From contig NZ_CP014141.1 in the NCBI RefSeq assembly GCF_001535545.1, forward strand, positions 1,178,001 through 1,242,000: a stretch of 64,000 nt of DNA. The letters are read 5' to 3'. The DNA comes from Thermus parvatiensis (GTDB lineage: Bacteria; Deinococcota; Deinococci; Deinococcales; Thermaceae). This document shows, piece after piece, positions 36,057-44,758 of the stretch; the stretch's first letter is position 1, and every line of letters starts with the position of its first letter. Below the pieces are notes generated by a model. The model searched no databases. It saw only the letters and a list, made by a program, of their open reading frames with translations, and was not told the origin of the DNA. Both the position numbers and the translations under genes were made by a program.

Positions 36057-36939
36057 GGTGAGGATTCTACCCGCAACGCCTCCTCCGCCCGGGCCCGGAC
36101 CTCCTCGGGAAGCCCCGCCACCTCCTCCAGGAGGACGGGGCTGGGCTCGGCGAGGAGGTGGGCGGCGAGGAAGGCGCCCCGCCCCCACTCCCCCCCTTGC
36201 CCCAGGAAGGCGGGGCCTACCAGCGCCTCCTGTCCCCAGGCGCGAAGGAGGGCCCAGGCCCTGAGGTACAGGGGCCTTTCCCGCGGGGAAAGGGCCCGGA
36301 AGGCCCCCGCCGCCTCCCGCCCAAGCCGGGCCTCGAGGTCCGGGGGCGGGGGGAAGGCGAGCCCCCGGAGGAGGAGGCGGACGGCCTTGGGGTAAAGCCT
36401 ATGCTCCAGGCGGAGGACGCGGGCCTCCAAGGCCTCCGGCGTGTCCCCCGGAAGGACGGGCACCCGCCCCTGGAGGAGGATGGGCCCCGTGTCCATCCCC
36501 TGGTCCACGAAGTGGACGGTGGAGCCCGTCTCCCTCTCCCCCGCCTCCAGGACCCGGCGGTGGACGTGAAGCCCCGGGTAGTCGGGGAGGAGGGAGGGGT
36601 GGACGTTGAGGAGGCGGCCGTACCAGGGCTCCACGAACCGGGGGAGAGGAGACGCATGAAGCCTGCGAGGAGGACGAGGTCCACCCCCCTCGCCGCCAAA
36701 AGCCCCAAGGCCTCCTCCTCAAAGGCCCGCCGCCCCCGCCAGGGGAGGGCCAGGGCCTCTACCCCCCGCCTCCTTGCCCGCTCCAGGGCCAGGGCCTCGG
36801 GGTTGTCGGAGACCACCAGGACCACCTCCCCCAAGGGGTGCCCTTTGGGGAAGGCCTGGAGGAGGGCCTCGAGGTTCGTCCCCCTCCCGGAGGCGAAGAC
36901 GGCCATCCGGGCGGGCCGCCCCAAGGGAAAGGGCGTCAC
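36053..36939 (-). CDS. purN: Phosphoribosylglycinamide formyltransferase with C-terminal extension (frameshifted by one lost base)
   Basis: Two frames join to one PurN: MAVFASGRGTNLEALLQAF, VVSDNPEALALERARRRGVE, LVLLAGFMRLLSPRF, then LLNVHPSLLPDYPGLHVHRR with the catalytic Asn-His, and TVHFVDQGMDTGPIL with the essential Asp. The break is in G5 at 36640-36644 on the plus strand; one more base gives SPRFVEPWYGRLL. PurN adds the first formyl group of the purine ring. The total is about 296 residues, roughly 85 more than usual; the tail (RERPLYLRAWALLRAWGQEA and on) is helical and unassigned. Starts overlap with neighbours on both sides. Confidence 0.88.
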
Positions 36940-37835
36940 CTGCCCTCCAAGGCCTCCGGGTGGTGCTTCCGCCAGTAGCGCACGAGGCCCTGGAGGTTCA
37001 TGAAGGGGGGGTCGGCGAGGGCGTAAAGCCGCATGCCCGCCTCGTCCACCCCGGCCTCCCTAAGGCCCTCGCGCCAGTAGGCCTCAAAGCGCCGGACCAT
37101 CTCCTCCTCGGAAAGCCCCTCCTTCAGGCGGTGAAGCACCCAGCCCGCCCAGGCCTCCAGAACCCCCTTGAGCCCCTGGAGGTGGGCCTCCACGTCCTCG
37201 TAGGCGCCGAAGTGGGTGAGGTAGAGGGCTTTGGGCCTCAAGGCGAGGAGGCGGTCCAAGGAGGCGTACCAGCTTTCCAGGTGGATGTCCGGGGGCGGGG
37301 TGGGCGGGAGGACGGGCCCGGGGGCGATCCGCACCCCGGCCACGTCCCCGGTGAAGACGAGGTCCCCCACCCGGTAGGCGTGGTGGTGGGAAGCGTGCCC
37401 CGGGGTCTCCACCGCCTGGACCTCGAGGCCGCCCAGAGCCACCACCTCCCCGTCGGCGAGGGGGCGCACCCTCTCCTCCGGGATCCCCCGAACCTCGCCC
37501 CAGAGGACCCCAAGCTGGTCCCCGTAGATCCTCTCCGCCGAGGCGAGGAGCCTGGAGGGGTCCACCAGGTGGGGGGCGCCCCTGGGGTGGACGTAGACCG
37601 TGGCCCCAAGCTCCGCCAAGCGCCAGGCCGCCCCCGCGTGGTCCAGGTGGATGTGGGTCACGAAGACGTGGCGCACCTCCTCGGGGGCCACCCCCTCCGC
37701 CCGCAGGGCGTCCACAAGCCGCGGGTAGCAGCTTTCCGGCCCCGTCTCCACGAGGACGGGCCCCTCCCCGGAGTCCAGGAGAAAGCTCGCGATGACCCGC
37801 TCCGCCCCCTGGAAGCGGAGGTCCAAGACCTTCAC
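36936..37835 (-). CDS. MBL-fold hydrolase in the pur operon
   Basis: From the GTG at 37835, which overlaps the FAH stop by 4 bases, the protein is 299 residues. It has [24 protein letters not shown] and TGDVAGVR, the standard two-metal MBL motifs, and a helical C-terminal domain ([20 protein letters not shown]) like that of broad-specificity thioesterase or lactonase-like MBL proteins. The ligand is unknown. The frame is open for a long way upstream, but the family starts at [20 protein letters not shown], so I use the GTG. Confidence 0.82.
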   Translation of the reverse strand: MKVLDLRFQGAERVIASFLLDSGEGPVLVETGPESCYPRLVDALRAEGVAPEEVRHVFVTHIHLDHAGAAWRLAELGATVYVHPRGAPHLVDPSRLLASAERIYGDQLGVLWGEVRGIPEERVRPLADGEVVALGGLEVQAVETPGHASHHHAYRVGDLVFTGDVAGVRIAPGPVLPPTPPPDIHLESWYASLDRLLALRPKALYLTHFGAYEDVEAHLQGLKGVLEAWAGWVLHRLKEGLSEEEMVRRFEAYWREGLREAGVDEAGMRLYALADPPFMNLQGLVRYWRKHHPEALEGR

Positions 37836-38626
37836 CACGGCCTCTCCTCCTTGGGCCCGATGAGGGTGAAGAGGGTCCCCACGCCCTCCACGGCCACCTC
37901 CAGCCGGTCCCCGGGCCTCAGGGCCCCCACGCCCTCGGGGGTCCCGGTGAGGACCACGTCCAAAGGCTCCAGGGTCATGAAGGTGGAGATGTAGGAGAGG
38001 ATCTCGGCCACGCTGAAGATCATCTGGGAGGTGTGGCCTTCCTGCCGCAGCGTCCCGTTCACGTAGGTGCGCACCCAGGTGTCCTGGGGGTTGAGGTCCG
38101 TCTCCAGCCAGGGGCCCAAGGGCAGGAACTTGTCGGCGCTCTTGGCCCGGACCCACTGCAGGTCCTTCTTCTGCACGTCCCGGGCGGTGATGTCCACGGC
38201 CACGGTGTAGCCCAGGACGTGGTCCAGGGCCTTCTCCGGGGGGACATGGCGCATCCTGTCCCCGACGACCACGGCAAGCTCCCCCTCGTAGTGGAGCTCC
38301 TCGGTGAAAAAGGGGTAGGGGACGGGCTCGGCGGTGCCCCAGGGGTCCATGGGGTTCCCGGGCCGGGCCAGGGCGTTGGGCCCCTTGAGGAAGAGGCCGG
38401 GCTCCTTGGGCAGGTCCTCCCCGAAGTCGTGCCCCATCTCCCGGATGTGCTCCCGGTAGTTCCGCCCTACGCAGACGATCTTGGTGGGCGTGGCCGGGGG
38501 CAGCAGGGTGACGGAGGCCAGGTCGTACCGCCTTCCCGTGGGGTTCCCCCCGGGGCCGTCCGTCTCCAGGACGAGCTCGCCCTCGAGGACCCCCCACCTC
38601 CCCTCGTTGAAGCGCAGGATCTTCAT
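37832..38626 (-). CDS. Fumarylacetoacetate hydrolase-family protein
   Basis: The 264-residue protein has the FAH core: [32 protein letters not shown], the metal site [20 protein letters not shown] (Glu pair) with [24 protein letters not shown], and the ending [17 protein letters not shown]. Members cleave or decarboxylate C-C bonds of beta-diketo acids with a divalent metal; acylpyruvase and oxaloacetate decarboxylase are common. The exact substrate is not evident. TAGCTT lies 6 nt before the ATG, formed partly by the stop of the preceding gene. Confidence 0.88.
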   Translation of the reverse strand: MKILRFNEGRWGVLEGELVLETDGPGGNPTGRRYDLASVTLLPPATPTKIVCVGRNYREHIREMGHDFGEDLPKEPGLFLKGPNALARPGNPMDPWGTAEPVPYPFFTEELHYEGELAVVVGDRMRHVPPEKALDHVLGYTVAVDITARDVQKKDLQWVRAKSADKFLPLGPWLETDLNPQDTWVRTYVNGTLRQEGHTSQMIFSVAEILSYISTFMTLEPLDVVLTGTPEGVGALRPGDRLEVAVEGVGTLFTLIGPKEERPW

Positions 38627-38635
38627 GCCCCTAAG

Positions 38636-39169
38636 CTACCACCTGCCCGCCAGGATTTGCAGGCCCCGGAGGAGGACGACCCCCGCCACGAGAAGCGCCC
38701 CCAGCCTCGCCTCCTCGGAGAGGAGATAGACGAGGAGGAGGTAGCCGAAGATGGCCCCGAAGGGGATGGGGTAGATCCCCTTGCGCCGCCTCCTCCAGAA
38801 GAGGAGGTGGTAAAGCCCCGCCACCCCAAGGCCGAAGAGGGTAGCCCAGAGGGTCTCCGCTGGCCGCCAGACGAGGAAGAAGCCGAGGGAGGGGGCGATG
38901 CCGCCGCCGCCCCTGAAGCGGAAGAAAACGGGCCAGGTGTGCCCGGCCACGAGCAAGGCCCCGGCCCAGGGAAGGTAGGCCTCCGGGGTCAAAAGGGCCA
39001 CCAGCGCCCCCTTGCCCAGGTCAAAGGCCACCGCGAGGAGGGCCGCCCAGGGCCCCTTCCTCCGGAAGACCCCCGAGCCCCCGGGGAGGTCCTTCCCCCG
39101 CACCTCCGGGAAGAAGAGGAGCCCGGCCACCAAGGAGCCCACAAGGTAGGCGAAAACCAGGTGGGCCAC
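38636..39169 (-). CDS. PlsY-like glycerol-3-phosphate acyltransferase, divergent motifs
   Basis: The 177-residue, five-helix protein follows the PlsY plan: a first helix, a loop with GKDLPGGSGVFRRKG, FDLGKGALVALL, GHTWPVFFRFRGGGGIAPSL, and a last pair of helices. In PlsY the loops read GSGNxGATN and GGKGVAT; here the first lacks the N-x-GAT part and the second has Gly for Lys. It could be a PlsY with relaxed motifs or a non-acyltransferase relative. The GTG start has TAAGAT 6 nt upstream and is divergent from the LacI gene. Confidence 0.6.
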   Translation of the reverse strand: MAHLVFAYLVGSLVAGLLFFPEVRGKDLPGGSGVFRRKGPWAALLAVAFDLGKGALVALLTPEAYLPWAGALLVAGHTWPVFFRFRGGGGIAPSLGFFLVWRPAETLWATLFGLGVAGLYHLLFWRRRRKGIYPIPFGAIFGYLLLVYLLSEEARLGALLVAGVVLLRGLQILAGRW

Positions 39170-39189
39170 GGGAGGATCTTACCAGGGCC

Positions 39190-39251
39190 TTGCCCCCTTG
39201 GGCGGGGTGGCCTATGCTAGGAGGTGGAAGTTTCCGTGAACCGCTTCCACC
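39190..39251 (+). promoter_or_regulatory. Promoter and likely operator of the LacI-family gene
   Basis: TTGCCC (39190-39195) and TATGCT (39213-39218) are 17 bases apart. Just downstream, around the expected start site, GGTGGAAG (39223-39230) and CTTCCACC (39244-39251) form a perfect inverted repeat with 13 bases between. LacI-type regulators bind such repeats as dimers, so autorepression is likely. Confidence 0.6.
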
Positions 39252-39261
39252 CGAGGGAACG

Positions 39262-40296
39262 ATGAAGCGCAAAAAGCCCACCATCCACGACGTGGCGGCC
39301 AAGGCGGGCGTGGGCCTCGGCACCGTGAGCCGGGTCCTCAACGACCACCCCGCGGTGCGTCCCGAGACCCGGGCCCGGGTGCTTAGGGCCATGGAGGAGC
39401 TGGGCTACGCGCCCAACCCCCACGCCCGCAGGATCGCGGGGGGGCGGAGCTACACGGTGAGCGTCCTCCTCCCCTTCGTGGCCACCGAGTTCTACCGCAG
39501 GCTCGTGGAGGGGATTGAGGGCGTCCTCCTGGAGCAGCGCTACGACCTCGCCCTCTTCCCCATCCTCTCCCTGGCCCGGCTTAAGCGCTACCTGGAGAAC
39601 ACCACCCTGGCCTACCTCACCGACGGCCTCATCCTCGCCTCCTACGACCTCACGGAGCGCTTTGAGGAAGGAAGGTTGCCCACTGAGCGCCCCGTGGTGC
39701 TGGTGGACGCGCAAAACCCCCGCTACGACTCCGTCTACCTGGACAACCGCCTGGGGGGAAGGCTCGCCGGGGCCTACCTCGCCCGCTTCCCGGGGCCCAT
39801 CTTCGCCATCACCGTGGAGGAGGAGCCCGACCGGGCCTTCAGCCGCACGGTCTTCGCCGAACGGATGGCGGGCTTCCAGGAGGCCCTGAAGGAGGCCGGC
39901 CGCCCCTTCTCCCCCGACCGGCTCTACACCACCCGCCACTCCCAGGAGGGGGGGCGCCTCGCCCTCCGCCACTTCCTGGAGAAGGCCTCCCCGCCCCTCA
40001 ACGTCTTCGCCGGGGCGGACCAGGTGGCCCTCGGGGTCCTGGAAGAAGCGGTAAGGCTCGGCCTCACCCCCGGGAGGGACGTGCGGGTCCTGGGGTTTGA
40101 CGGCCACCCCTTCGCCGAAGAGGTGGGGCTTTCCACCATCGCCCAGCCCGTGGAGGCCATGGGGGCCCGGGCGGCCCAGCTCCTCTTGGAGAGGATGCGG
40201 GGCTACCAGGGCCCGCCCCGGGAGGTGCGCTTTGAGCCCGTCCTCGTGGAGCGGGCCTCCACCGGCACCCCGCCCGCCGCCCTTTACGTGCCGTAA
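39262..40296 (+). CDS. LacI-family transcription regulator
   Basis: The 344-residue protein starts with the LacI helix-turn-helix and hinge (PTIHDVAAKAGVGLGTVSRV, LNDHPAVRPETRARVLRAME, LGYAPNPHARRIAGGRS), followed by a periplasmic-binding-protein-like effector domain (VSVLLPFVATEFYRRLVEGI and on to VRVLGFDGHPFAEEVGLSTI). It likely binds a sugar or nucleoside and represses transcription. No sugar genes are next to it; targets may be elsewhere. It has its own operator-like repeat. The ATG at 39262 matches the family start. Confidence 0.88.
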   Translation: MKRKKPTIHDVAAKAGVGLGTVSRVLNDHPAVRPETRARVLRAMEELGYAPNPHARRIAGGRSYTVSVLLPFVATEFYRRLVEGIEGVLLEQRYDLALFPILSLARLKRYLENTTLAYLTDGLILASYDLTERFEEGRLPTERPVVLVDAQNPRYDSVYLDNRLGGRLAGAYLARFPGPIFAITVEEEPDRAFSRTVFAERMAGFQEALKEAGRPFSPDRLYTTRHSQEGGRLALRHFLEKASPPLNVFAGADQVALGVLEEAVRLGLTPGRDVRVLGFDGHPFAEEVGLSTIAQPVEAMGARAAQLLLERMRGYQGPPREVRFEPVLVERASTGTPPAALYVP

Positions 40297-40305
40297 ACTA
40301 GGCCC

Positions 40306-40746
40306 ATGGGGTGGGAGCGGGTCGCCCACGGGGTGCGCTGGGTCATGGTCCTCCCGGTCCTGGGCCTGTTGCTGGGTTCCTTCTACTTCGCCTTCCACGC
40401 CCTCCTGGAGGCCGTCAAGGGGTTGTCCCAGGGCCTCGAGGCCGCCCTCCCCGCCCTGGTGGGCGCCGTGGACCTGGCCCTCCTCTCCGCCGTCTTCCTC
40501 ATCTTCGGCCTGGGCCTCTTTGAGCTTTTCATCCACAAGCTGGACCTTCCCCTGGACAACGTCCTCCGGGTGAAAAGCCTCGCCGACCTCAAGGCCAAGC
40601 TGGGCCAGGTCATCGTCATGATCCTGGTGGTGAAGTTCTTTGAAAAGGCCCTCGCCTTCCAGCCCAAAGAGGCCCTGGACTTCTTCCTCTTCGCGGGAGG
40701 GGTCGCCCTCCTGGCCGGGGCCCTTTGGGTCTCCGCCCGGGAGTAG
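40306..40746 (+). CDS. YqhA-family (UPF0114) membrane protein
   Basis: The 146-residue protein has three to four helices and the UPF0114 phrases VLPVLGLLLGSFYFAF, AVDLALLSAVFLIFGLGLFELFI and VLRVKSLADLKAKLGQVIVMILVVKFFE. The family function is unknown. TAAACT stands 6 nt before the ATG, so it is probably leaderless. The next gene overlaps its stop by one base. Confidence 0.85.
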   Translation: MGWERVAHGVRWVMVLPVLGLLLGSFYFAFHALLEAVKGLSQGLEAALPALVGAVDLALLSAVFLIFGLGLFELFIHKLDLPLDNVLRVKSLADLKAKLGQVIVMILVVKFFEKALAFQPKEALDFFLFAGGVALLAGALWVSARE

Positions 40747-41411
40747 TGCTGGTCTATCTGGACCAAAACCACGCCAGCCGCATGGCCAAGCACCTCCTGG
40801 GGCAAAGGGGGCACGAGGCCTTCGGCAGGCTCTTCCTGGCCCTCAAGGGGAGGGCCATCGCCCCCCCAAGCCCCTTCCACGTCCTGGAGACCCTCTTTCC
40901 CCAAAGGGGCCCCGAGGAGAAGGCGGGCTACCTCCTCCCCGCCCTCAAGGAGGTCTTCGCCGCCCTCTCGGGCGGCTACTGGGTCCGGCCCTGGCAGGAG
41001 GTGGCCGCAAGGCAGCGCTGGGGGCTCCACCGGGAGGACCTCCTCTCCGAGGAGGGAAGCTGGGAGACCCCGGCGGACCTCTCCCCCTTTAAGGGGCTTC
41101 CCGAGGCCCTCCGCGGCCTGCCCTACGGGGAGGCCCACGCCCTGGCCTTAAAGGAGATCCGGGAGCGGACCGGGCTTGAGGAGGTGCCTTTCGTGCGGCT
41201 CCTCGCCCGCCTCCTCGCCCGGATGGCCTCCGACAGCCACCGCAGGCCCCGCCCCTCCGACCTCCTGGACGCGGTGATGGCGGCCACGGTCTACCCCTAC
41301 GTGGACCTCCTCCTCACCGACCGCTACCTGCGAAACCTCCTCCCCGAGAAGAGCGTGGGGGGGCGGAGGAAAGAGGTGGAGGCCCTGGTCCGGCGCCTCT
41401 TAGAGGAGTAG
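40746..41411 (+). CDS. PIN-like-fold protein of unknown function
   Basis: From the GTG at 40746 the protein is 221 residues. It opens VYLDQNHASRMA with an early Asp and closes with RPSDLLDAVMAATVYPYVDL and LLTDRYLRNLL, which resembles the D...A...Y.D...TD pattern of PIN-like nucleases. The middle is helical (EEKAGYLLPALKEVFAALSG). No antitoxin gene is nearby; it sits one base after the YqhA gene. A PIN-like nuclease is my inference and a distinct all-alpha fold is possible. Confidence 0.5.
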   Translation: MLVYLDQNHASRMAKHLLGQRGHEAFGRLFLALKGRAIAPPSPFHVLETLFPQRGPEEKAGYLLPALKEVFAALSGGYWVRPWQEVAARQRWGLHREDLLSEEGSWETPADLSPFKGLPEALRGLPYGEAHALALKEIRERTGLEEVPFVRLLARLLARMASDSHRRPRPSDLLDAVMAATVYPYVDLLLTDRYLRNLLPEKSVGGRRKEVEALVRRLLEE

Positions 41412-41421
41412 ACTCCGGGGC

Positions 41422-42540
41422 GTGAGAGGCATCCGGGACCCCCGCCTCCTCCCCATCGCCGAGAAGGTGATGGAGGGGAAAAGGCTTTCCTTTGAGGACG
41501 GCCTCGTGCTCTACGAGACCCGGGACCTCCCCACCCTCATGCGCCTCGCCAACCTGGTGCGGGAAAGGAAGCACGGGCACAAGACCTACTTCGTCCACTC
41601 CATCCGCGTCTCCCAGACCAACATCTGCTACGTGGGGTGCACCTTCTGCGCCTTCCAGAGGCGCTTCGGCGAGGAAGGGGCCTGGGACTGGGACGTGGAC
41701 GAGGTGGTGGCCTGGGTAAAGGAGCGCTACCAGCCGGGGCTCACGGAAATCCACCTCACGGCGGGCCACCACCCCAAAAGGCCCTTCGCCTACTACCTGG
41801 ACCTGGTACGGGCCCTGAAGGAGAACTTCCCCGGGGTCCAGGTGAAGGCCTGGACCGCGGCGGAGATCCACCACTTCTCCAAGATCGCCCGCCTCCCCTA
41901 CCGGGAAGTTTTGCAGGCCTTAAAGGAGGCGGGCCTGGACGCCATGCCGGGAGGCGGGGCGGAGATCTTCGCCGAAAGGGTGCGCAGGAAGATCGCCCGG
42001 GCCAAGGTCTCGGCGGAAGGGTGGCTGGAGATCCACCGCACCGCCCACGAGCTTGGCATCCCCACCAACGCCACCATGCTCTACGGGCACATAGAAACCC
42101 TGGAGGAACGCCTGGACCACATGGACCGCCTCCGCCGCCTCCAGGACGAAACCGGGGGCTTCATGAGCTTCATCCCCCTGGCCTTCCAGCCGGACGGGAA
42201 CCAGCTCGCCCGGGAGCTGGGCAAGAAGGAGTTCACCACGGGGCTGGACGACCTTAGAAACCTGGCCGTGGCCCGGCTTTACCTGGACAACTTCCCCCAC
42301 ATCAAGGGGTACTGGGCCACCTTAACCCCCGAGCTCGCCCAGGTCTCCTTGGACTGGGGGGTCACGGACGTGGACGGTACCCTGATTGAGGAGAGGATCG
42401 TCCACATGGCGGGCAGCCCCACGCCCCAGGGCCTCACCAAGCGGGAGCTCGCCCGCATCATCCTCATGGCGGGGCGGATCCCCGTGGAGCGGGACGCCCT
42501 CTACCGGGAGGTGCGGGTCTGGGACCGGGTGGAGGCGTGA
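41422..42540 (+). CDS. mqnE: Aminodeoxyfutalosine synthase
   Basis: The 372-residue radical SAM enzyme has the cluster motif NICYVGCTFCAF (C69, C73, C76), EIHLTAGHHP, and the late signature WATLTPELAQVSLDWGVTDV followed by DGTLIEERI, which matches MqnE and not the related MqnC. It joins SAM-derived adenosyl radical to the MqnA product in the futalosine route to menaquinone. It overlaps mqnA by 4 bases. TAGACT lies 7 nt before the GTG start, so the operon is probably leaderless. Confidence 0.9.
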   Translation: MRGIRDPRLLPIAEKVMEGKRLSFEDGLVLYETRDLPTLMRLANLVRERKHGHKTYFVHSIRVSQTNICYVGCTFCAFQRRFGEEGAWDWDVDEVVAWVKERYQPGLTEIHLTAGHHPKRPFAYYLDLVRALKENFPGVQVKAWTAAEIHHFSKIARLPYREVLQALKEAGLDAMPGGGAEIFAERVRRKIARAKVSAEGWLEIHRTAHELGIPTNATMLYGHIETLEERLDHMDRLRRLQDETGGFMSFIPLAFQPDGNQLARELGKKEFTTGLDDLRNLAVARLYLDNFPHIKGYWATLTPELAQVSLDWGVTDVDGTLIEERIVHMAGSPTPQGLTKRELARIILMAGRIPVERDALYREVRVWDRVEA

Positions 42541-43351
42541 GGCCCTACGTCCTGGGCCTTCCCCGCTACGCCAACGTCGCCCCCCTCCACCACTTCCTGA
42601 GGCTCGAGGGCTTCCGGGTTCTCCACGCCGTCCCCGCAGAGCTCAACCGCCTCCTCCTCTCGGGGGAGGTGGGGCTTTCCCTGGTCTCCAGCTACTTCTA
42701 CCTCAAGCACCAGGACAGGCTGGGCCTCCTCCCCGACTTCTCCGTGGCCGTTCTGGGAAGGGTCTACTCGGTGAACCTCTTTCACAAGGGAGCGCTCCCC
42801 CACCTTGCCCGCGTGGCCCTCACCACGGAGAGCGCCACCAGCGTGGCCCTCCTAAAGCTCCTTCTGAAGGAGGCCGGGGCCGGGCCCCGCTACGAACGGC
42901 GGAAGGGGGGGCTGGAGCTCCTTTCCGCTTACGACGGCGTCCTTCTCATCGGCGACCAGGCCATAAAGGCCTACGCCGCCCTTCTTCCGGAAGTCCCGGA
43001 AACGCCCCACGCCCTCCCCACCCGCTTCGGGGAGGTGGAGGTGGCGGACCTCTCCACCCTGTGGTTTCAAAAGACCCACCTCCCCTTCGTCTTCGCCGTC
43101 TGGGCCTACAGGCGGGAAAACCCTCCCCCAAGGCCCTGGTGCAAGCCCTTAGGGAGGCCCGGCGGGAGGGCCTGGGACGGCTTAGGGAGGTGGCCGAGGC
43201 CGAGGCCCGAAGGCTCGGCGTCCATCCCCTCCTCCTCCAGCACTACCTCTGGAACTTCCGCTATCACCTGGAGGAGCCCGACCGCCTGGGGCTTAAGGCC
43301 TTCGCCGAGGCCCTCGGCCTCCCCTTCGCCCCTCTGTTTTATCCTGAGTAG
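42537..43351 (+). CDS. mqnA: Chorismate dehydratase (frameshifted by one lost C)
   Basis: Two frames join to a full MqnA of about 271 residues: LGLPRYANVAPLHHFLRLEG, VPAELNRLLLSGEVGLSLVS, VNLFHKGALPHLARVALTTE, SATSVALLKLLL, LLIGDQAIKA and the C-terminal helices (LRLGVHPLLLQHYLWNFRYH in part, EEPDRLGLKAFAEALGL). It removes water from chorismate to give 3-enolpyruvylbenzoate, the first step of the futalosine pathway. The break is in C5 at 43125-43129; one extra C gives RRENPPPKALVQALREA. It is coupled to mqnE, and both genes together show the window uses futalosine-type menaquinone synthesis. Confidence 0.88.
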
Positions 43352-43354
43352 CAC

Positions 43355-43383
43355 TTGACATCATAAAGCGCTTGAGGTATCAT
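43355..43383 (+). promoter_or_regulatory. Promoter of the yceI-like gene
   Basis: TTGACA (43355-43360) and TATCAT (43378-43383) are 17 bases apart. The palindrome AAGCGCTT lies in the spacer and might bind a regulator. The gene has a leader of about 27 nt with a GAGGAGGTG ribosome site. Confidence 0.75.
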
Positions 43384-43416
43384 CCGACCTGGGCGCAAGG
43401 CCCAGAGGAGGTGCGC

Positions 43417-43971
43417 ATGCGTTGGAACCTGGACCCGACCCACACCAGCGTGGAGTTCGCCGTGCGGCATATGATGATCGCCACGCATATGATGATCGCC
43501 ACGGTGAGGGGAACGATCAACCTCAAGGAGGGGTACGTGGAGACCGACGAGACCGGGAAGCCCATCCGGGTGGAGGCCCGGCTGGACGCGGCGAGCATCC
43601 ACACCGGCGTGGCCGACCGGGACAACCACCTCCGCTCCTCGGACTTCCTGGACGTGGCCAACCACCCGGAGATCGTCTTCCGGAGCGAGAAGATCACCCC
43701 CCTGGGGGAGGGCCGCTACCGGGTGGAGGGGGAGGTCACCATCCGGGGGGTGACCCGGCCCCTCGCCTTTGAGGTGGAAACCCATGGCCCCGCGAAGGAC
43801 CCCTGGGGGAACGAGCGCATCGCCGCCCACTTTGAGGGGAAGCTGAACCGGAAGGACTTCGGCCTCACCTGGAACATGCCCCTGGAGACCGGGGGGCTTC
43901 TCGTGGGCGAGGAGGTGCGCTTCAGCGTGGACACCGAGGCGGTGAAGGTCAAGGAGGCGGTGGCGCAGTAA
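43417..43971 (+). CDS. YceI-family lipid-binding protein with an 18-base internal duplication
   Basis: The 184-residue protein has the YceI lipocalin-like barrel: WNLDPTHTSVEFAVRHMM, EARLDAASIHTGVADRDNHL, SSDFLDVANHPEIVFRSE, GEVTIRGVTRPLAFEV and FEGKLNRKDFGLTWN. A T. thermophilus relative was crystallised with a polyprenyl-type ligand. There is no signal peptide. Residues HMMIAT occur twice in tandem, coded by an exact 18-base direct repeat (43468-43485 and 43486-43503), which lengthens the first beta hairpin by six residues. The frame is kept. It is 1 base upstream of the glyoxalase-fold gene. Confidence 0.85.
   Translation: MRWNLDPTHTSVEFAVRHMMIATHMMIATVRGTINLKEGYVETDETGKPIRVEARLDAASIHTGVADRDNHLRSSDFLDVANHPEIVFRSEKITPLGEGRYRVEGEVTIRGVTRPLAFEVETHGPAKDPWGNERIAAHFEGKLNRKDFGLTWNMPLETGGLLVGEEVRFSVDTEAVKVKEAVAQ
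43468..43503 (+). repeat. Exact tandem 18-base duplication inside yceI
   Basis: The unit CATATGATGATCGCCACG is present twice head to tail with no mismatch. Absence of any divergence suggests a recent slippage or an assembly artefact. It adds six residues in frame. Confidence 0.9.
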
Positions 43972-44744
43972 TGGCCTTTCCCCGGCGGCTTCTCTCCTTG
44001 AGCCTAAGGGTCAAGGACCTGGAAGCCGCCCTCTTCTTCTACCGGGACCTCCTGGGCCTAAAGGTGGAGGCCGACCCGCCCCGCTATCGGCTTTTCCCCG
44101 AAGGGAGGGGCTTCCTCTTGGAGCTTCTTCACGACCCCGGGGCCCCCTTAAGGCCCTACCCCTCCGTGGGCCTCTACCACTTCGCCCTCCTCCTGCCCCA
44201 CCGCAAGGCCCTCGCCGGCGTCTTCCGCAGGCTCTTAGAAGCGGGGGCCCACTTTGAGGGGGCGGCGGACCACGGGGTCTCGGAGGCCCTCTACTTCCGC
44301 GACCCCGAGGGGAACGGCCTCGAGCTCTACCGGGACCGCCCCAAGGAAGCGTGGCCCAAGGGCCCCCTCATGTTCACGGCGCCCCTGAACCTGGAGAAGC
44401 TCCTTGCGGAAAACCCGGACCCCACCCCTCTTCCCCCCGAAACCCTTCTTGGACACCTCCACCTCCACGTGGAGGACCTGGCGGCGGCGGAGGCCTTTTT
44501 TAGCGGGAAGCTCGGCATGGAGGTGACCCTGCGCACCTACCCCGGGGCCCTCTTCTTCGCCTGGGACGGCTACCACCACCACGTGGGGGCGAACACCTGG
44601 GCGGGAAGGCGCAAGGCGCCCCCTGGGGCCACGGGGCTTCTGGACTACACCCTCCTTGCCCCTCCCGGCGTTCCCCCCGGGGAGCACCCCGACCCCACCG
44701 GGGCCTTGGCCCGGGTCTTGACGGAGCCCCCTCCCTCCCCGTAG
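43971..44744 (+). CDS. Glyoxalase/VOC-superfamily dioxygenase-like protein (CatE type)
   Basis: The 257-residue protein has two VOC modules: residues 5-120 (LSLRVKDLEAALFFYRDLLG, HFALLLPHRK, YFRDPEGNGLELYRD) and residues 155-250 (LGHLHLHVEDLAAAEAFFSG, FFAWDGYHHHVGANTW). Metal-ligand candidates are the His in LYHFAL, Glu in GLELY, His in HLHLHV and His in HHHVG. This layout is that of CatE-like ring-cleavage relatives. Substrate is unknown. The promoter of the aroF leader begins inside its 3' end. Confidence 0.82.
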   Translation: MAFPRRLLSLSLRVKDLEAALFFYRDLLGLKVEADPPRYRLFPEGRGFLLELLHDPGAPLRPYPSVGLYHFALLLPHRKALAGVFRRLLEAGAHFEGAADHGVSEALYFRDPEGNGLELYRDRPKEAWPKGPLMFTAPLNLEKLLAENPDPTPLPPETLLGHLHLHVEDLAAAEAFFSGKLGMEVTLRTYPGALFFAWDGYHHHVGANTWAGRRKAPPGATGLLDYTLLAPPGVPPGEHPDPTGALARVLTEPPPSP

Positions 44745-44747
44745 ACT
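44718..44747 (+). promoter_or_regulatory. Promoter of the aroF-tyrA attenuator
   Basis: TTGACG (44718-44723) and TAGACT (44742-44747) are 18 bases apart, located in the last codons of the upstream gene. Transcription would begin near 44754, a few bases before the leader peptide ATG at 44759. Confidence 0.7.
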
Positions 44748-44758
44748 CTAGACCAACT

